Part shown: positions 9,681 to 20,100 of the stretch, piece after piece
Position numbering within the stretch: position 1 is the stretch's first letter
Layout of the letters: every line of letters starts with the position of its first letter
NCBI GenBank assembly: GCA_019241525.1
Contig: JAFAWY010000140.1
Location: 1 to 64,000 of the forward strand
DNA from: Pseudonocardiales bacterium
Lineage (GTDB): Bacteria > Actinomycetota > Actinomycetes > Mycobacteriales > Pseudonocardiaceae
Length of the DNA: 64,000 nucleotides
Direction of reading: 5' to 3'
Notes under the pieces: generated by a model
What the model was told of the DNA's origin: nothing
The model's input: only the letters and a program-made list of their open reading frames with translations
The model's database searches: none
Translations under genes and position numbers: made by a program

Positions 9681-11393
9681 GTGGCAGATCAGGATGCGGG
9701 TCGGGAGCGCTGGCGTCGCCGGTACGCGCAAGCGCAGCAGGCGGGACGGCTACGCGATGCAGACTTCACCACGCTGTCCGGAGTTGATGTCGAGCCGGTA
9801 TACGGACCGCGCGAGGGTGACTCGGTCGCGGATTTCGAGCGGATTGGCTGGCCGGGCGAGTACCCCTTCACCCGCGGAGTGCACTCCACCGGCTACCGGG
9901 GGCGGACCTGGACGATCCGCCAATTCGCCGGATTCGGTCATGCCCGCCAGACCAACGAGCGCTACCACCAGATATTGCGCAACGGCGGGGGCGGCCTGTC
10001 GGTGGCCTTCGACATGCCCACCTTGATGGGTCGCGATTCCGACGATCCGCGCAGCCTTGGCGAGGTGGGTCACTGCGGCGTAGCGATTGACAGTGCCGCC
10101 GATCTGGACGTGCTTTTTGCTGATATCCCGCTGGACCAGGTCACGACGTCGATGACGATCTCAGGCCCGGCGGTGCCCATGTTCTGCATGTACCTGGTCT
10201 CCGCCGAGAGGCAGGGCGCGGACATCAGCAGACTCAACGGGACCCTGCAGACCGACATCTTCAAGGAGTACATCGCCCAGAAGGAGTGGCTGTTTCCCCC
10301 GGAACCGCATCTGCGGCTGATCGGCGACTTGATGCAGTACTGCACGGACAACATGCCGGCCTACAAGCCGATGTCGATCTCCGGCTACCACATCCGGGAA
10401 GCCGGGGCGACGGCTGCGCAGGAGCTGGCTTTCACCCTCGCCGATGGATTCGGGTACGTCGAGTTGGGCCGTTCCCGCGGTCTGGACGTAGACCGTTTCG
10501 CTCCCGGATTGACGTTCTTCTTCGACGCCCACATTGATTTCTTCGAAGAGATTGCCAAGTTCCGGGCCGCCCGGCGTATCTGGGCTCGCTGGATGCGCGA
10601 CGTCTATGGAGCTACCACCGACAAGGCGCAATGGTTGCGCTTTCACACCCAGACCGCAGGTGTCTCGCTCACCGCGCAGCAGCCTTACAACAACGTCGTG
10701 CGCACCACGATCGAGGCGCTGGCCGGGGTACTGGGCGGCACCAACTCGATGCACACCAACTCCCTCGATGAGACGCTCGCGCTGCCCTCACAGCGGGCCG
10801 CGGAGATCGCCTTGCGCACCCAGCAGGTCATCATGGAGGAGTCGGGCGTGGCCAACGTGATCGACCCATTGGGAGGATCCTGGTACGTCGAAGCGTTGAC
10901 TGACCAGATCGAGGCCGACGCCGAGCGGATCTTCGCCCGGATCAAGGACATGGCTGCGGTTCCCTCGGGGGTTACCTCGGATCGGCATCCGATCGGCGAG
11001 ATGACTTCGGGGATCCTGCGCGGCATCGAGGACGGCTGGTTCACCGGCGAGATCGCCGACGCAGCCTTTGCCTACCAGCGTGCGCTGGAAAAAGGTGACA
11101 AGAAGATCGTCGGTGTGAACACGCTGACCGAGTCGGTGACCGATGAGCTGGAGATCCTGCGGGTAAGCCACGAGGTGGAACTCCAGCAGAGCCGGGCGCT
11201 AGCCCAGCGCCGCAGCCAGCGGGATCAAGGGGCCGTCGACCGGGCTCTCGCGGTGCTGGTCGAGCAAGCCGCCGGTACGGACAACCTGATCCAACCGATG
11301 ATTGACGCGGCGCGGGCCGAGGCCACGCTCGGTGAAATCTGCGGTGCGCTGAAAGCTCAGTGGGGCGAATACCGGGAGCCGGCTCGGTTCTGA
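9681..11393 (+). CDS. icmA: B12-dependent acyl-CoA mutase, large (substrate-binding) subunit
   Basis: A 570-residue TIM-barrel subunit of the methylmalonyl-CoA mutase family. Characteristic blocks are [49 protein letters not shown] and [12 protein letters not shown]. It ends at about residue 570 without the C-terminal DxHxxG cobalamin domain of full-length mutases, so a separate small B12-binding subunit is required; none is in this window. Overall similarity, as I recall it, is highest to the isobutyryl-CoA mutase large subunit of Streptomyces, which interconverts isobutyryl- and n-butyryl-CoA. A methylmalonyl-CoA or related mutase cannot be excluded. The neighbours MeaB and Mce support this role. 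Confidence 0.88.
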   Translation: MADQDAGRERWRRRYAQAQQAGRLRDADFTTLSGVDVEPVYGPREGDSVADFERIGWPGEYPFTRGVHSTGYRGRTWTIRQFAGFGHARQTNERYHQILRNGGGGLSVAFDMPTLMGRDSDDPRSLGEVGHCGVAIDSAADLDVLFADIPLDQVTTSMTISGPAVPMFCMYLVSAERQGADISRLNGTLQTDIFKEYIAQKEWLFPPEPHLRLIGDLMQYCTDNMPAYKPMSISGYHIREAGATAAQELAFTLADGFGYVELGRSRGLDVDRFAPGLTFFFDAHIDFFEEIAKFRAARRIWARWMRDVYGATTDKAQWLRFHTQTAGVSLTAQQPYNNVVRTTIEALAGVLGGTNSMHTNSLDETLALPSQRAAEIALRTQQVIMEESGVANVIDPLGGSWYVEALTDQIEADAERIFARIKDMAAVPSGVTSDRHPIGEMTSGILRGIEDGWFTGEIADAAFAYQRALEKGDKKIVGVNTLTESVTDELEILRVSHEVELQQSRALAQRRSQRDQGAVDRALAVLVEQAAGTDNLIQPMIDAARAEATLGEICGALKAQWGEYREPARF

Positions 11394-11437
11394 CGTCGCT
11401 GCATCCCGGTTAGCGAATCCATGCCAGGATAGATATC

Positions 11438-12391
11438 GTGAGCAGGCCTAATCCTCAGCAGACCGTAGCACTATCCGGCGCATTGTCCCGTGCCGTTGAC
11501 CTGTCTGCCCTGAAGGCGCGAGCCGATGCGGCTCCCCGGCGAGACTCGCCGGCCGCACCGCCGGCCAGCTCCGGAGGCAACTGGGTCGTCGATGTCACCG
11601 AGCAGAGCTTCCAGACCGATGTCGTCGAACGCTCCATGCGGGTGCTCGTCGTGGTTGATCTGTGGGCGACCTGGTGCGGTCCCTGCAAGCAACTGTCTCC
11701 GGTGCTTGAACGGCTCGCTGAGGCCGGGCGTGGCGCCTGGGTATTGGCGAAAATCGACGTTGACGCCAACCCACGGATCGCTCAGCTGTTCGGCGCGCAG
11801 TCCATCCCGACCGTTATCGCTATCGCCGGTGGCCAGCCGGTCGACGCCTTCGCAGGGGCACGGCCCGAGCCCGAGGTGAAGCGGTGGATCACCTCCCTGC
11901 TCGATGCATTGCGCGATCAGCTACCCGGCATTCGGGCCGCTGAGCAGGGTGCGGGCAGCCGCCAGCCTGACGCGGAGCCGGAAGATCCCCGGTTCACCGC
12001 CGCCGAGGCTGCCCTGGCAGCGGGCGACTATGCCGCCGCGGAAGCGGCTTACCAGCAGATCCTGGCTGCCGATCCCGGGAACGATCAGGCCAGGATCGCG
12101 CTGGCCCAGACCCGTTTCCTGCAACGCGCCCAAACAGCCGATCCCGCGGCAGTGGCCAAGGCGGACGCCGCACCCGACGATGTCGGCGCGCAGCTCGCCG
12201 CCGCCGATGCCGAGGTGGCCGCCGAGGCGCCGGAGCGGGCCTTCGAGCGGTTGGTCGCTGCGGTGCGGCGGCTGACCGGCGAGGACTCCGACCGGGCCCG
12301 AGCGCATCTCGTGGGCCTTTTCGAACTGTTCCCCGCGGATGATCCGCGGGTTACCTCAGCGCGCCGGGCGCTGGCCAGAGCACTGTTCTGA
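11438..12391 (+). CDS. Thioredoxin-fold protein with TPR-like C-terminus (YbbN/CnoX type)
   Basis: A 317-residue protein. An Ala/Pro-rich N-terminal segment (1-45) precedes a thioredoxin domain with an intact WCGPC active site near residues 79-83 and the cis-Pro in SIPTVIAI. Residues about 175-317 are tetratricopeptide-like helices ([30 protein letters not shown]). This architecture matches the CnoX/YbbN holdase family, but keeps both redox cysteines. A CAGGAT -10 box 7 nt before the GTG suggests a leaderless mRNA. Its last 36 nt overlap the 3' end of the convergent transporter gene. Confidence 0.88.
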   Translation: MSRPNPQQTVALSGALSRAVDLSALKARADAAPRRDSPAAPPASSGGNWVVDVTEQSFQTDVVERSMRVLVVVDLWATWCGPCKQLSPVLERLAEAGRGAWVLAKIDVDANPRIAQLFGAQSIPTVIAIAGGQPVDAFAGARPEPEVKRWITSLLDALRDQLPGIRAAEQGAGSRQPDAEPEDPRFTAAEAALAAGDYAAAEAAYQQILAADPGNDQARIALAQTRFLQRAQTADPAAVAKADAAPDDVGAQLAAADAEVAAEAPERAFERLVAAVRRLTGEDSDRARAHLVGLFELFPADDPRVTSARRALARALF

Positions 12392-13921
12392 TCCGGCTGC
12401 GCTTGGCTGTGGTTCGCCCCGGGCAAGCGCCAGCGGGATAACACCCGTCCACGGGCGTGCGCCGCGGGGCGAAGCCGGTGCTGGCGGTCCGCTGCGCGCT
12501 TTGACCGAGGCCTCACGGAGCGGGACGGCCAGTACCAAGGTGGCGGCAAGCTCCCCAGACCTGTGCTCCGGTAGCTCGCGGGTACGCCCGGGGAGGAGGA
12601 AGTCGACGATACGGTCCAGCGCACGGCCCTTGGCGCGGGAATCGGTGATCGGGATTGCCCGGCCGTAAATGACGGCACTGCGGTAATTCATCGAGTGAGT
12701 GAATGCCGTGGCGCCGAGCACCAGACCGTCGAGGAGCGTGATCGTCGCGCACAGCTCGGCGCCGTCGGACAGGGCCCGCAGCATGCGGTTGCGGCTGGAT
12801 CCGTGCAGCAGCAGCGTGTCCCCGTCGCGGGCGTAACCCATCGGCAGCACAACCGGGTGGCCGTCAGCGATGAACGCAACGTGGGCGACAAGCCCGGCGT
12901 CGAGGATTCCGTCGAGCTCGTCGCGGTTGTGGATGGCTCGATCAGCGTGGCGGCGGATCTGGGTGCGCGGCGTGTCGCCGAGCGGCGTGGCGGCCATGTC
13001 GGCGGCGCGGTCGGGTCCTGCGCCGGCATGGCGGGCCCGTTGGGTCGCCAGCACGCAACCCGACACGGCGAGCACGGCGAGCAGGGTCGCTGTGTCGAGA
13101 TGGTCGCCCAGCAGCGGCACCGACCAGGCGATCGTCAGCAGCGGCTGGAAAAGCTGGAGTTGGCTCGCTCTGGCCACGCCCGCCCCGGCGAGGCCCCGGT
13201 ACCAGGCAAGGAAGCCAACAAACATCGACACGATCCCGACATAAGCCAGACCCATCAGGGCAGGCGCGCTCAGCTCCACCGTCGGGCGGTAGGCAGCCGC
13301 GACGACGGTGACCGGCAGCGAGATCGGCAGCGCAGCCAGCACACCCCAGGCGATCACCTGCCAGCCCGGCATTGTCCTGGCAAGCCGGCCGCCCTCGGCG
13401 TAACCGGCCGCGCCGGCCACCAGCGCCGCAAGCAGCAGCAGATCGGCGGCGTGCAGGGTGCCGGCTTGGCGGAACAGCGCGTATCCCACTACCGCGACCG
13501 TCCCGAGGCAGCTGGCCGCCCAGAACAGTGGTCCGGGCCGCTCGCCGACGCGGATGGCGGCGACGGCAGCCGTGGCCACGGGCAGCAGGCCGATCACCAC
13601 CGCTGCGTGGCTTGACGTGGTGTGCTGCAACGCGAGCGCGGACAGCAGTCCGAATCCGATACCGCAACCCACTGCGACCACGATCAGTCCCGGCCAATGC
13701 TCGCGTTGCGGTAGCGCTGCGTGAACCCACCGCAGGCACAGCGCAGCCACGGCAGCGGCGATCACCGAACGGCCGGCGCCGACGAGATACGGGTCGAAGC
13801 TCTGCTCGGCCAGCGCCGTGGCGGGGAAACTGAATGAGAACGCCAGCACACCAAGTGCCGCCCAGGCGAGGCTGGGAAGCGCTTTCCCAGTGCGTAGAGT
13901 ATCGATACTCTGAGTTCTCAT
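12356..13921 (-). CDS. EamA-type transporter fused to PNPOx-like flavin-binding domain
   Basis: A 521-residue fusion starting [12 protein letters not shown]; the open frame goes 33 codons further, but that extension would run across the regulator gene. Residues about 15-305 form ten hydrophobic helices in two EamA (drug/metabolite transporter) repeats. Residues about 325-475 are a pyridoxamine-5'-phosphate-oxidase-like split barrel: [29 protein letters not shown], then [16 protein letters not shown]. The C-terminal 45 residues look disordered. Its ATG overlaps the ATG of the divergent MocR regulator by two bases, so the two are almost certainly linked in regulation. The substrate is unknown; a B6 vitamer or amine is an inference from the domain and the regulator type. 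Confidence 0.88.
   Translation of the reverse strand: MRTQSIDTLRTGKALPSLAWAALGVLAFSFSFPATALAEQSFDPYLVGAGRSVIAAAVAALCLRWVHAALPQREHWPGLIVVAVGCGIGFGLLSALALQHTTSSHAAVVIGLLPVATAAVAAIRVGERPGPLFWAASCLGTVAVVGYALFRQAGTLHAADLLLLAALVAGAAGYAEGGRLARTMPGWQVIAWGVLAALPISLPVTVVAAAYRPTVELSAPALMGLAYVGIVSMFVGFLAWYRGLAGAGVARASQLQLFQPLLTIAWSVPLLGDHLDTATLLAVLAVSGCVLATQRARHAGAGPDRAADMAATPLGDTPRTQIRRHADRAIHNRDELDGILDAGLVAHVAFIADGHPVVLPMGYARDGDTLLLHGSSRNRMLRALSDGAELCATITLLDGLVLGATAFTHSMNYRSAVIYGRAIPITDSRAKGRALDRIVDFLLPGRTRELPEHRSGELAATLVLAVPLREASVKARSGPPAPASPRGARPWTGVIPLALARGEPQPSAAGSEQCSGQRPAR
13897..13910. promoter_or_regulatory. 14-bp palindromic operator candidate
   Basis: The perfect palindrome GAGTATCGATACTC is centred 17 bp to the left of the shared CATG start. 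It overlaps the putative -10 of the regulator gene (TACTCT at 13906-13911). The core GTATCGA recurs in direct orientation at 13936-13942, with 37 bp between the starts of the two copies. The spacing recalls the paired direct repeats recognised by some MocR proteins (GabR-like). Confidence 0.6.
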
Positions 13922-15317
13922 GTCAAACGATAGCAGTATCGACCGGGTCGGGTCAGCACTGCGCGAAGTCGCAGGGACCATGCGCCCCGGCGAGCGGCTG
14001 CCCTCGACCCGTGAGCTCACCGCTCGCTATGGCGTCAGCCCGGTCACGCTGTCCCGGGCCTTGGCGGTGCTGGCGGCCGAAGGGGTGTTGAGCACGCGCC
14101 CGGGAAGCGGGACCTACGTTGCCGAGCGCGCCGCACGCGCTGCTGAACCACCGGATCTGTCCTGGCAGACCATTGCGCTCGGCGATCGCACGGTTGACCC
14201 GACCAGTGTGGCGTTCCTCCTGCAAGCAGAGCCGGCCGGAGCGATGTCGCTGGCCGGCGGCTACCCACACTCCTCGCTGCTGCCGAATCGTGCACTCGGC
14301 AGCGCGCTGGCGCGTGCTGGCCGCCGCCCGGACGCCTCCGAGCGGCCGCCGCCAGCCGGTATCCCGGCGCTGCGCGCATGGTTTGCCCGTTCAGTCGGTG
14401 CCGCCATCTCACCAGAGGACGTGCTCATCACCGGCGGTGCCCAGGCGGCATTGTCGGCGGCGTTTCGCGCCATCGTGCCCAGCGGTGCACCCGTCTTGCT
14501 GGAATCGCCGACCTACATCGGCGCGATCGCCGTCGCGCGAGCCGCGCGGCTGCGGACCGTTCCCGTCCCGATCGATGAGCACGGCGTGCGACCTGACCTG
14601 CTGGCGGCTGCCTTCGCCGCCACGGGGGCGCGGCTGTTCTATTGCCAGCCGACGTTTCACAACCCGACGGGAACCGTTCTCGCTCATCACCGGCGTGAGC
14701 AGGTCCTCGCCGCCGCGCGCGCGGCTGGAGCGTTCGTCATCGAAGATGACTTCGCACGCTGGCTGTCCCACGAGAGTCCGGCTCCTGCGCCATTGCTTAC
14801 CGATGACATCGACGGACGCGTCGTCCACATCGCCTCGTTGACCAAAGCTACTTCGCCTAACCTGCGGGTAGGTGCGCTCATCGCGCGGGGGCCGGTTGCC
14901 GAACGCCTACGCGCGTTGCGACTGGTCGACGACTTTTTCGTACCGCGATTACTTCAGGAAGCTGCGCTTGAGTTGGTCAGCGCACCGGCGTGGCGCGGCC
15001 ACCTCGTTCGCCTGGCAGCCGCGCTCGCCGAACGCCGCAGAGCCTTGCTGGCCGCGCTTACCGACCAACTCCCCGAAGTCCGGGTGAGCCGGCTACCCGC
15101 GGGTGGCCTGCATCTCTGGGCGCGCCTTCCGGACCATGTTGATGATCTGGCGCTGGCCGCGCAAGCCCGGGCTGCCGGTGTGCCGGTCGGTCCCGGCCGA
15201 CCCTACTTCTCGGCCGAACCTCCGGCCCCCTACTTGCGGCTGTCGTTTGCCGCCGTCCGCGACGTCGGCGAGCTATGCCAGGCAGTGCACCGGCTTGCCA
15301 CAGCGATGCCTCGCTAA
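13920..15317 (+). CDS. MocR/GabR-type regulator (GntR HTH + PLP aminotransferase-like domain)
   Basis: A 465-residue regulator. Residues about 8-75 form a GntR winged helix (RPGERLPSTRELTARYGVSPVTLSRAL ... GVLSTRPGSGTYV). Residues about 95-460 are a fold-type I aminotransferase domain with the PLP lysine in SLTKATSPNLRVG (Lys near 309) and NPTG in FHNPTGTVL. MocR proteins sense PLP or amine adducts and usually control the adjacent divergent gene, here the EamA-PNPOx fusion. The winged helix starts within the first ten residues, which supports the ATG at 13920. No Shine-Dalgarno; probably leaderless. Confidence 0.93.
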   Translation: MSNDSSIDRVGSALREVAGTMRPGERLPSTRELTARYGVSPVTLSRALAVLAAEGVLSTRPGSGTYVAERAARAAEPPDLSWQTIALGDRTVDPTSVAFLLQAEPAGAMSLAGGYPHSSLLPNRALGSALARAGRRPDASERPPPAGIPALRAWFARSVGAAISPEDVLITGGAQAALSAAFRAIVPSGAPVLLESPTYIGAIAVARAARLRTVPVPIDEHGVRPDLLAAAFAATGARLFYCQPTFHNPTGTVLAHHRREQVLAAARAAGAFVIEDDFARWLSHESPAPAPLLTDDIDGRVVHIASLTKATSPNLRVGALIARGPVAERLRALRLVDDFFVPRLLQEAALELVSAPAWRGHLVRLAAALAERRRALLAALTDQLPEVRVSRLPAGGLHLWARLPDHVDDLALAAQARAAGVPVGPGRPYFSAEPPAPYLRLSFAAVRDVGELCQAVHRLATAMPR

Positions 15318-15478
15318 GTGACGCGATTGCCAGCGACATTGCGAAAAACGCTATCGCTACTGCTTAAGCCCTCGGATGGAGGTCTAGGTAATTTATCTGG
15401 CAAATTTACGTGTGACTACCGATTGCCGCCTGGTCTTAGTCCTCGGCAGTGTATGTGGTGCCGAATCTGTGAATCACA

Positions 15479-15533
15479 TTGATGAGGTCCGGGCTATGCC
15501 CGTCCGGGGTTCATCAAGGCCTTTCCTAGGAGG
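15479..15533 (+). promoter_or_regulatory. Structured 5' leader with strong Shine-Dalgarno
   Basis: Upstream of the small gene at 15539, an outer inverted repeat TTGATGA/TCATCAA (15479-15485 and 15511-15517) encloses an inner GGGC-TAT-GCCC hairpin. Eleven nt later comes AGGAGG (15528-15533), 5 nt before the ATG. CCTTTCCT just upstream of AGGAGG could pair with the ribosome site. The layout suggests a structured leader that may modulate translation. Confidence 0.5.
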
Positions 15534-15538
15534 ACTTC

Positions 15539-15901
15539 ATGTATGACGCACTGAGTGATGTGGAGATCGAGCGTCAGGACGTCGAGCTGCTGCCGGCGCG
15601 TACCGTCCTGTCGCTTGTCTGCCACGCCAGCTGCGGCAACAGCAGCACCACCAGCACGTCCGGAACCAGCAGCACCCCCAGCGCGGCAAGCACCGCGGTC
15701 ACGCCCTCGGCCACGCCCACAGCTGCTGCGAGCACCACCGCTGCCCCAACCAGTGGACCGACCTTCACTGCGAACAACATCTTCCTTTTCCTGGCGACTA
15801 ATCAGTACAACACCGTTACGGGCGGAGCTGCGGGCACGACTGCGGCCAGTGGCACCGGCGGTGCGGGCGCGACTGGAGCCGCGACTACTAGTGCTAGCTG
15901 A
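15539..15901 (+). CDS. Small Thr/Ser/Ala-rich protein with leader-like N-terminus, unknown function
   Basis: A 120-residue protein with a two-part composition. Residues 1-25 (MYDALSDVEIERQDVELLPA and the following RTVLS) are acidic and ordered. A short C-x3-C segment (CHASCGN) follows, and then a low-complexity tail dominated by Thr, Ser, Ala and Gly, interrupted by NNIFLFLATNQYNTV around residues 78-92. There is no signal peptide. The acidic leader plus simple core resembles precursor-type small proteins, but no maturation enzyme is adjacent. A strong AGGAGG 5 nt before the ATG and a G+C-rich hairpin 66 nt after the stop make it a convincing independent gene. It lies at the edge of the lipid cluster. 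Confidence 0.7.
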   Translation: MYDALSDVEIERQDVELLPARTVLSLVCHASCGNSSTTSTSGTSSTPSAASTAVTPSATPTAAASTTAAPTSGPTFTANNIFLFLATNQYNTVTGGAAGTTAASGTGGAGATGAATTSAS

Positions 15902-15966
15902 GCCAAGCACACAACTGAACAGATACAGCCAGCAATCATTTGTCGTGCGGCTGGCTGCGCAATGAT

Positions 15967-15996
15967 GCGGGGGTGGCCAAAGGTGGCTGCCCCCGC
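15967..15996 (+). terminator. Stem-loop terminator after the small Thr-rich gene
   Basis: GCGGGGG (15967-15973) pairs with CCCCCGC (15990-15996), with further pairing possible inside. No long T-run follows, as is common for actinobacterial terminators. It lies 66 nt after the stop at 15901. Confidence 0.6.
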
Positions 15997-16534
15997 CTTC
16001 AGGTTAAACGTGCATGCCCATCGTATTGGGTAATAGGCAAAATTTACGTCCCACATAAGGTCGCCACCGCCGCATCCATGCTGACCGCCGCATGACGCAC
16101 CGCTTAGTGCGGTTTGCTCCGTGTTCCAACCGCAAGATCGGCATGATAAAGAATGCCGCGCCGCAGCGGATCGGGGCGAGCTTTCCGCTGCGGCCGCGGC
16201 GTCGCCGGACAGGGAGAGATATATCCGGCGGTTCTCCGGAGAGATGATCGCATCCGTAGTGGTCACTAGAGTAAGACTCTTTGGTGTATCTCCGCCACCC
16301 GAACGAGATGAAATTACCGGTTAATAGTTTGTGAATCGCACCTACTGCGACTGCAACGCCACGGTGAGTGCGAAATCCGCTGTGCTGCGTGTCGCACGAT
16401 TAGTGCTCATCGCTTTGCGGTTCGACGTAATTACCAGGTGTCACGGGAATCGATGCGCCTTTGTGCACGTGGCGTGGTGAAGTCGATGATGGGACCTTGG
16501 GTCATAGTGTGCGAACCCAACTAGTTGAACCCGC
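15997..16534. other. Gene-free region upstream of the megasynthase leader
   Basis: About 540 bp without a convincing coding frame; open frames on either strand lack family motifs and the third-position bias seen in neighbouring genes. The only small structure noted is the inverted repeat AGAGT-AAG-ACTCT at 16268-16280. Base composition is visibly less G+C-rich than in the flanking genes. Confidence 0.55.
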
Positions 16535-16838
16535 CGACGTCATGGTTCGGGCGTTTTCTTACGGCGCGCTTGCGCTTGTTGCCACAGAGTTGTGATTGAC
16601 AGCCGCTTCGGCGGACGCTTAATATCCACGTCGAGTGGTGTGGCATCGCTGAACCCTGATGTCTTTCTCCGGCCCCTCTCGCCCCTGCCGTGACGTGCAA
16701 TGTTGCCATCGATCCAGTCAATTCGGTAAACAGCTACGTTGCAAACTGGCTCTTTAGGGCACCGGGACCACCGGGTGGAGAACCTACGCTGGAGACAAGG
16801 AGGCAAACGCCTGCGGTGCTAGGCGTAACGACGCGTCG
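16535..16838 (+). repeat. Promoter-leader block, copy 1 (inverted counterpart at 35972-36290)
   Basis: This non-coding stretch aligns over its whole length with the reverse complement of 35972-36290. The best part, 16575-16680 against 36231-36127, has about 15 differences in 106 nt by hand count, including an identical 17-nt run at 16664-16680. Collinear landmarks further on are AACAGCTACG (16729), GAACCTACG (16780) and TGCTAGGCG (16817). It contains a near-consensus promoter and lies upstream of the megasynthase genes, on the same strand. Confidence 0.85.
16596..16625 (+). promoter_or_regulatory. Sigma-A-type promoter driving the megasynthase genes
   Basis: TTGACA (16596-16601), an 18-nt spacer, then TAATAT (16620-16625). 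This is one of the two best consensus promoters in the window; the other is its duplicate at 36181-36210. A start site near 16632 would give a leader of about 470 nt before the ATG at 17105. Confidence 0.75.
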
Positions 16839-17104
16839 GCGCCCAGGTGATGCGATCATTTCGTCACAGTCCATTAACGTCTTGATACTTCGCGAGTCAA
16901 CGCAAATCGGACCCGGCACTGTCTGGTTACATCCACGCCGCGCCCGTTACGGTTAGCCGCCAGGTGGTGCCTGTCCACATTATCTTGCTGGTCGAAAAAG
17001 ACGATGGTTGCCTTCAGTCCAGCCGAATTGGCCCGGTCGTTCCATGGTCACCAGCTAACCCGCTCGCTCCAGACTGCCCTCCCGCGCAAAGACAAGGCCA
17101 AAAA

Positions 17105-20100
17105 ATGAGCAGGCTGCACGACCGACAGCTCGTTATGGGGATCACACCCTTCGAACAGCCCAATGCTGACCTGGTGGTGGCGCTGGCCCGGGCCGGCGCA
17201 GCAGCCGTGCTGGACCTGGGCCGAGACGCAACCACGGCGCATGCTGCACTCAGCGATGTCTGCCGCTGGTGGTCGGGCTGCTTTGGAGTTCGGGTGCCCC
17301 CAGGATGTCCTGTGCCACCAGCTGAACTACCCCAGCAAGTCAACCTGGTTGTGCACGGCCTAGGTGCGCGATGGCCGATGACGCCAGGCCGGCGCACGTT
17401 GGTCGAGGTCAGCTCGATAGCGCAAGCGCGCTTGGCGGTCCGCGACGGAGCGCAGGGCGTCATAGCCAAAGGCGCCGAGGCCGGTGGTCGCATCGGTACC
17501 ACCACAACATTCATCCTGTTGCAACAGCTCCTGGCCGATCCGCACATCACTGTTCCCCTCTGGGCAGCCGGGGGAATCGGACCGCGCACCGCAGCCGCAG
17601 CCATCGCCGGCGGTGCGACCGGGATCGTGCTAGACGCCCAGCTGGCGCTCGTAGCCGAGGCTGATCTGCCCGCTGAGGTGGCGGCAGCGATCCGGGTGAT
17701 GGATGGCAGCGAGACGGCGGTCATCGGTGATTACCGCCTCTACTCACGCCCGGACCTGCCCGTTGCGGATCCCGATACGCTCGCGACCCGGCTCGGTACC
17801 CGGGATCTGAGCGCACTGCCGATCGGCCAGGACGGCGCGCTGGCCGCTCCTTTGGCACAGCGCTACGTGACCGCAGCAGGAGTGGTGGCCGCAGTCCGCG
17901 CCGCGGTCACTAGCCAGTTGCACAGTGCCAGGTCGCAAGCGGCTGACGGTGTAGGACCGCTCGTGGTACAGGGACCGATGACCCGAGTCAGTGACCAGGC
18001 TGGGTTCGCTGCTGCGGTGGCAAGCGGGGGTGGATTGCCGTTTCTCGCGTTGTCTCTCAGCAGCGGGGAGCAGACGCGAGAGCTACTGGAACAGACCGCG
18101 GCGCTGCTGGCTGGGCAGCCGTGGGGGGTAGGCCTGCTCGGGTTCGTGCCACCTGAGCTGCGCGCCGAGCAGCTGGCGGTGGTGCGTCAGGTGCGTCCCC
18201 CGTATGCGTTGATCGCGGGGGGCCGGCCCACGCAAGCGGCGCCGTTGGAGGCCCTCGGGATTAAGACGTTTTTGCATGTTCCCTCTCCGGGCCTGTTGGA
18301 CCAGTTCCTGGCCGAGGGGGCCCGCCGGTTGGTGTTCGAAGGTCGGGAATGTGGCGGGCACGTCGGACCGCGAGCCAGCTTCCCGCTGTGGGAACTCCAA
18401 CTGCAGCGACTGCTTGACTACGACGACGCGCACGGTTGTGCCGATACGCTGCAGGTACTGTTCGCCGGGGGCATCCACGACCGGCGCTCGGCAGCCATGG
18501 TCACCACGTTGGCCGCTCCGTTAGTGCAACGCGGCGCCCGGATCGGGATGTTGATGGGCACTGCCTATCTGTTCACCGACCAAGCGGTCACAGCCGGAGC
18601 CATCACGCCCGGATTCCAGCAGACCGCGCTCAACTGTGAGCGCACCATCTTGCTGGAGACCTCGCCAGGACACGCCACCCGCTGCGCGGATACACCCTAC
18701 CCGCGTACTTTCGCTGACACCCGCGCGCAATTGGTGGCCGCGGGAGTCCCCCGCGAACAGATGTGGAGCCGGCTGGAGCAGCTCAACCTTGGTCGGCTGC
18801 GCATTGCCAGCAAAGGGCTCCGTCGCGACGGTGCCGCGCTGGTCGCCGTCGACGAGGAAGGCCAGCGCCAGCAGGGCATGGTCATGCTCGGTGAGGTAGC
18901 GACCCTGCGCTCGGAAACCACGACGATCGAGGCGCTGCACGCCGATGTCACGACGGGCGCAGCCGACTTCCTTGCCGCACGGGTTGCCGAGCTGGGCATC
19001 GAACCGACCGGCAGCGACCAGCGTGCCGATCCTACCGAGGCCCAGCCACTGGACGTAGCGATCATCGGCATGGCTGGTGTGTTCCCCGGCGCCGAGGATG
19101 TCACCAGCTACTGGGCCAACGTGCTGGCTGGTGTGGATGCCGTTACCGAGGTGCCCACCGACCGATGGGACCCCAAGGTGTACGGCGAGATCGCCAATTG
19201 GGGTGGCTTCCTGCCCGATATTCCCTTCGACGCACTGGCCTACGGCATCCCCCCTGCGGCGTTGGCCAGCATCGATCCGGTCCAGCTGCTGGCGTTGGAG
19301 GTCGCGGCACGAGCACTGCGAGACGCCGGGTATGCGCAACGGGACTTCGACCGGGAGCACACGGCAGTGATCTTCGGTGCAGAGGCGGGTGCCGACTTGG
19401 CCAGCGCGTACGGATTTCGCTCGCTGTACCCGGCGTACCACGGAACCTTACCGCGCGGGCTAGACGATCAACTACCGAAGCTGACCGAGGACTCCTTTCC
19501 CGGGGTACTGGCGAATGTGATCGCGGGGCGGATCGCCAACCGGCTGAATCTCGGTGGCGCCAACTACACAGTGGACGCAGCCTGCGCCTCGGCATTGGCC
19601 GCTATCGACCTGGCATGCAAGGAGCTGCGGTCGGGGACCGCCAACATGGTGCTGGCCGGTGGAGCTGATGTGCACAACAGCATCCATGACTACCTTGTTT
19701 TCGCATCGGCACAGGCGCTGTCGCCAACCGGTCGGTGCCGCCCGTTCGATGCCTCGGCCGATGGCATCGCGCTGGGCGAGGGCGTCGCCTGTGTTGTGCT
19801 CAAGCGGCTTGCTGATGCCGAACGTGATGGTGACCGGATCTATGCGGTCATCAAGGGTGTGGGCTCGGCCAGCGATGGGCGATCGCTGGGACTCACCGCT
19901 CCCCGGCCCGAAGGGCAACGCCGGGCGTTGCAGCGGGCCTACCGGATGGCCGGGATCTCACCCGCCGAGGTGGGGCTGGTGGAGGCCCATGGCACCGGCA
20001 CCGTAGTTGGCGACCGCACCGAGCTGGGGGTGCTGACCGAGTTGTTCACCGAAGCTGGCGCAACGACCGGCAGCTGCACCCTGGGTTCGGTGAAATCGCA

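Noticed and set aside
12695-13615. 306-codon plus-strand frame inside the EamA-PNPOx gene
   Set aside because: Composition rich in Arg/Gly/His/Gln without motifs; antisense to a clear membrane protein.
15802-16266. 154-codon minus-strand frame across the end of the small Thr-rich gene
   Set aside because: Would run through a terminator hairpin and opposite a gene with a strong ribosome site; no motif.
16964-17104. Upstream GTG start for megasynthase A
   Set aside because: The 47 added residues lack the domain fold and codon bias; ATG 17105 sits directly before the first barrel.
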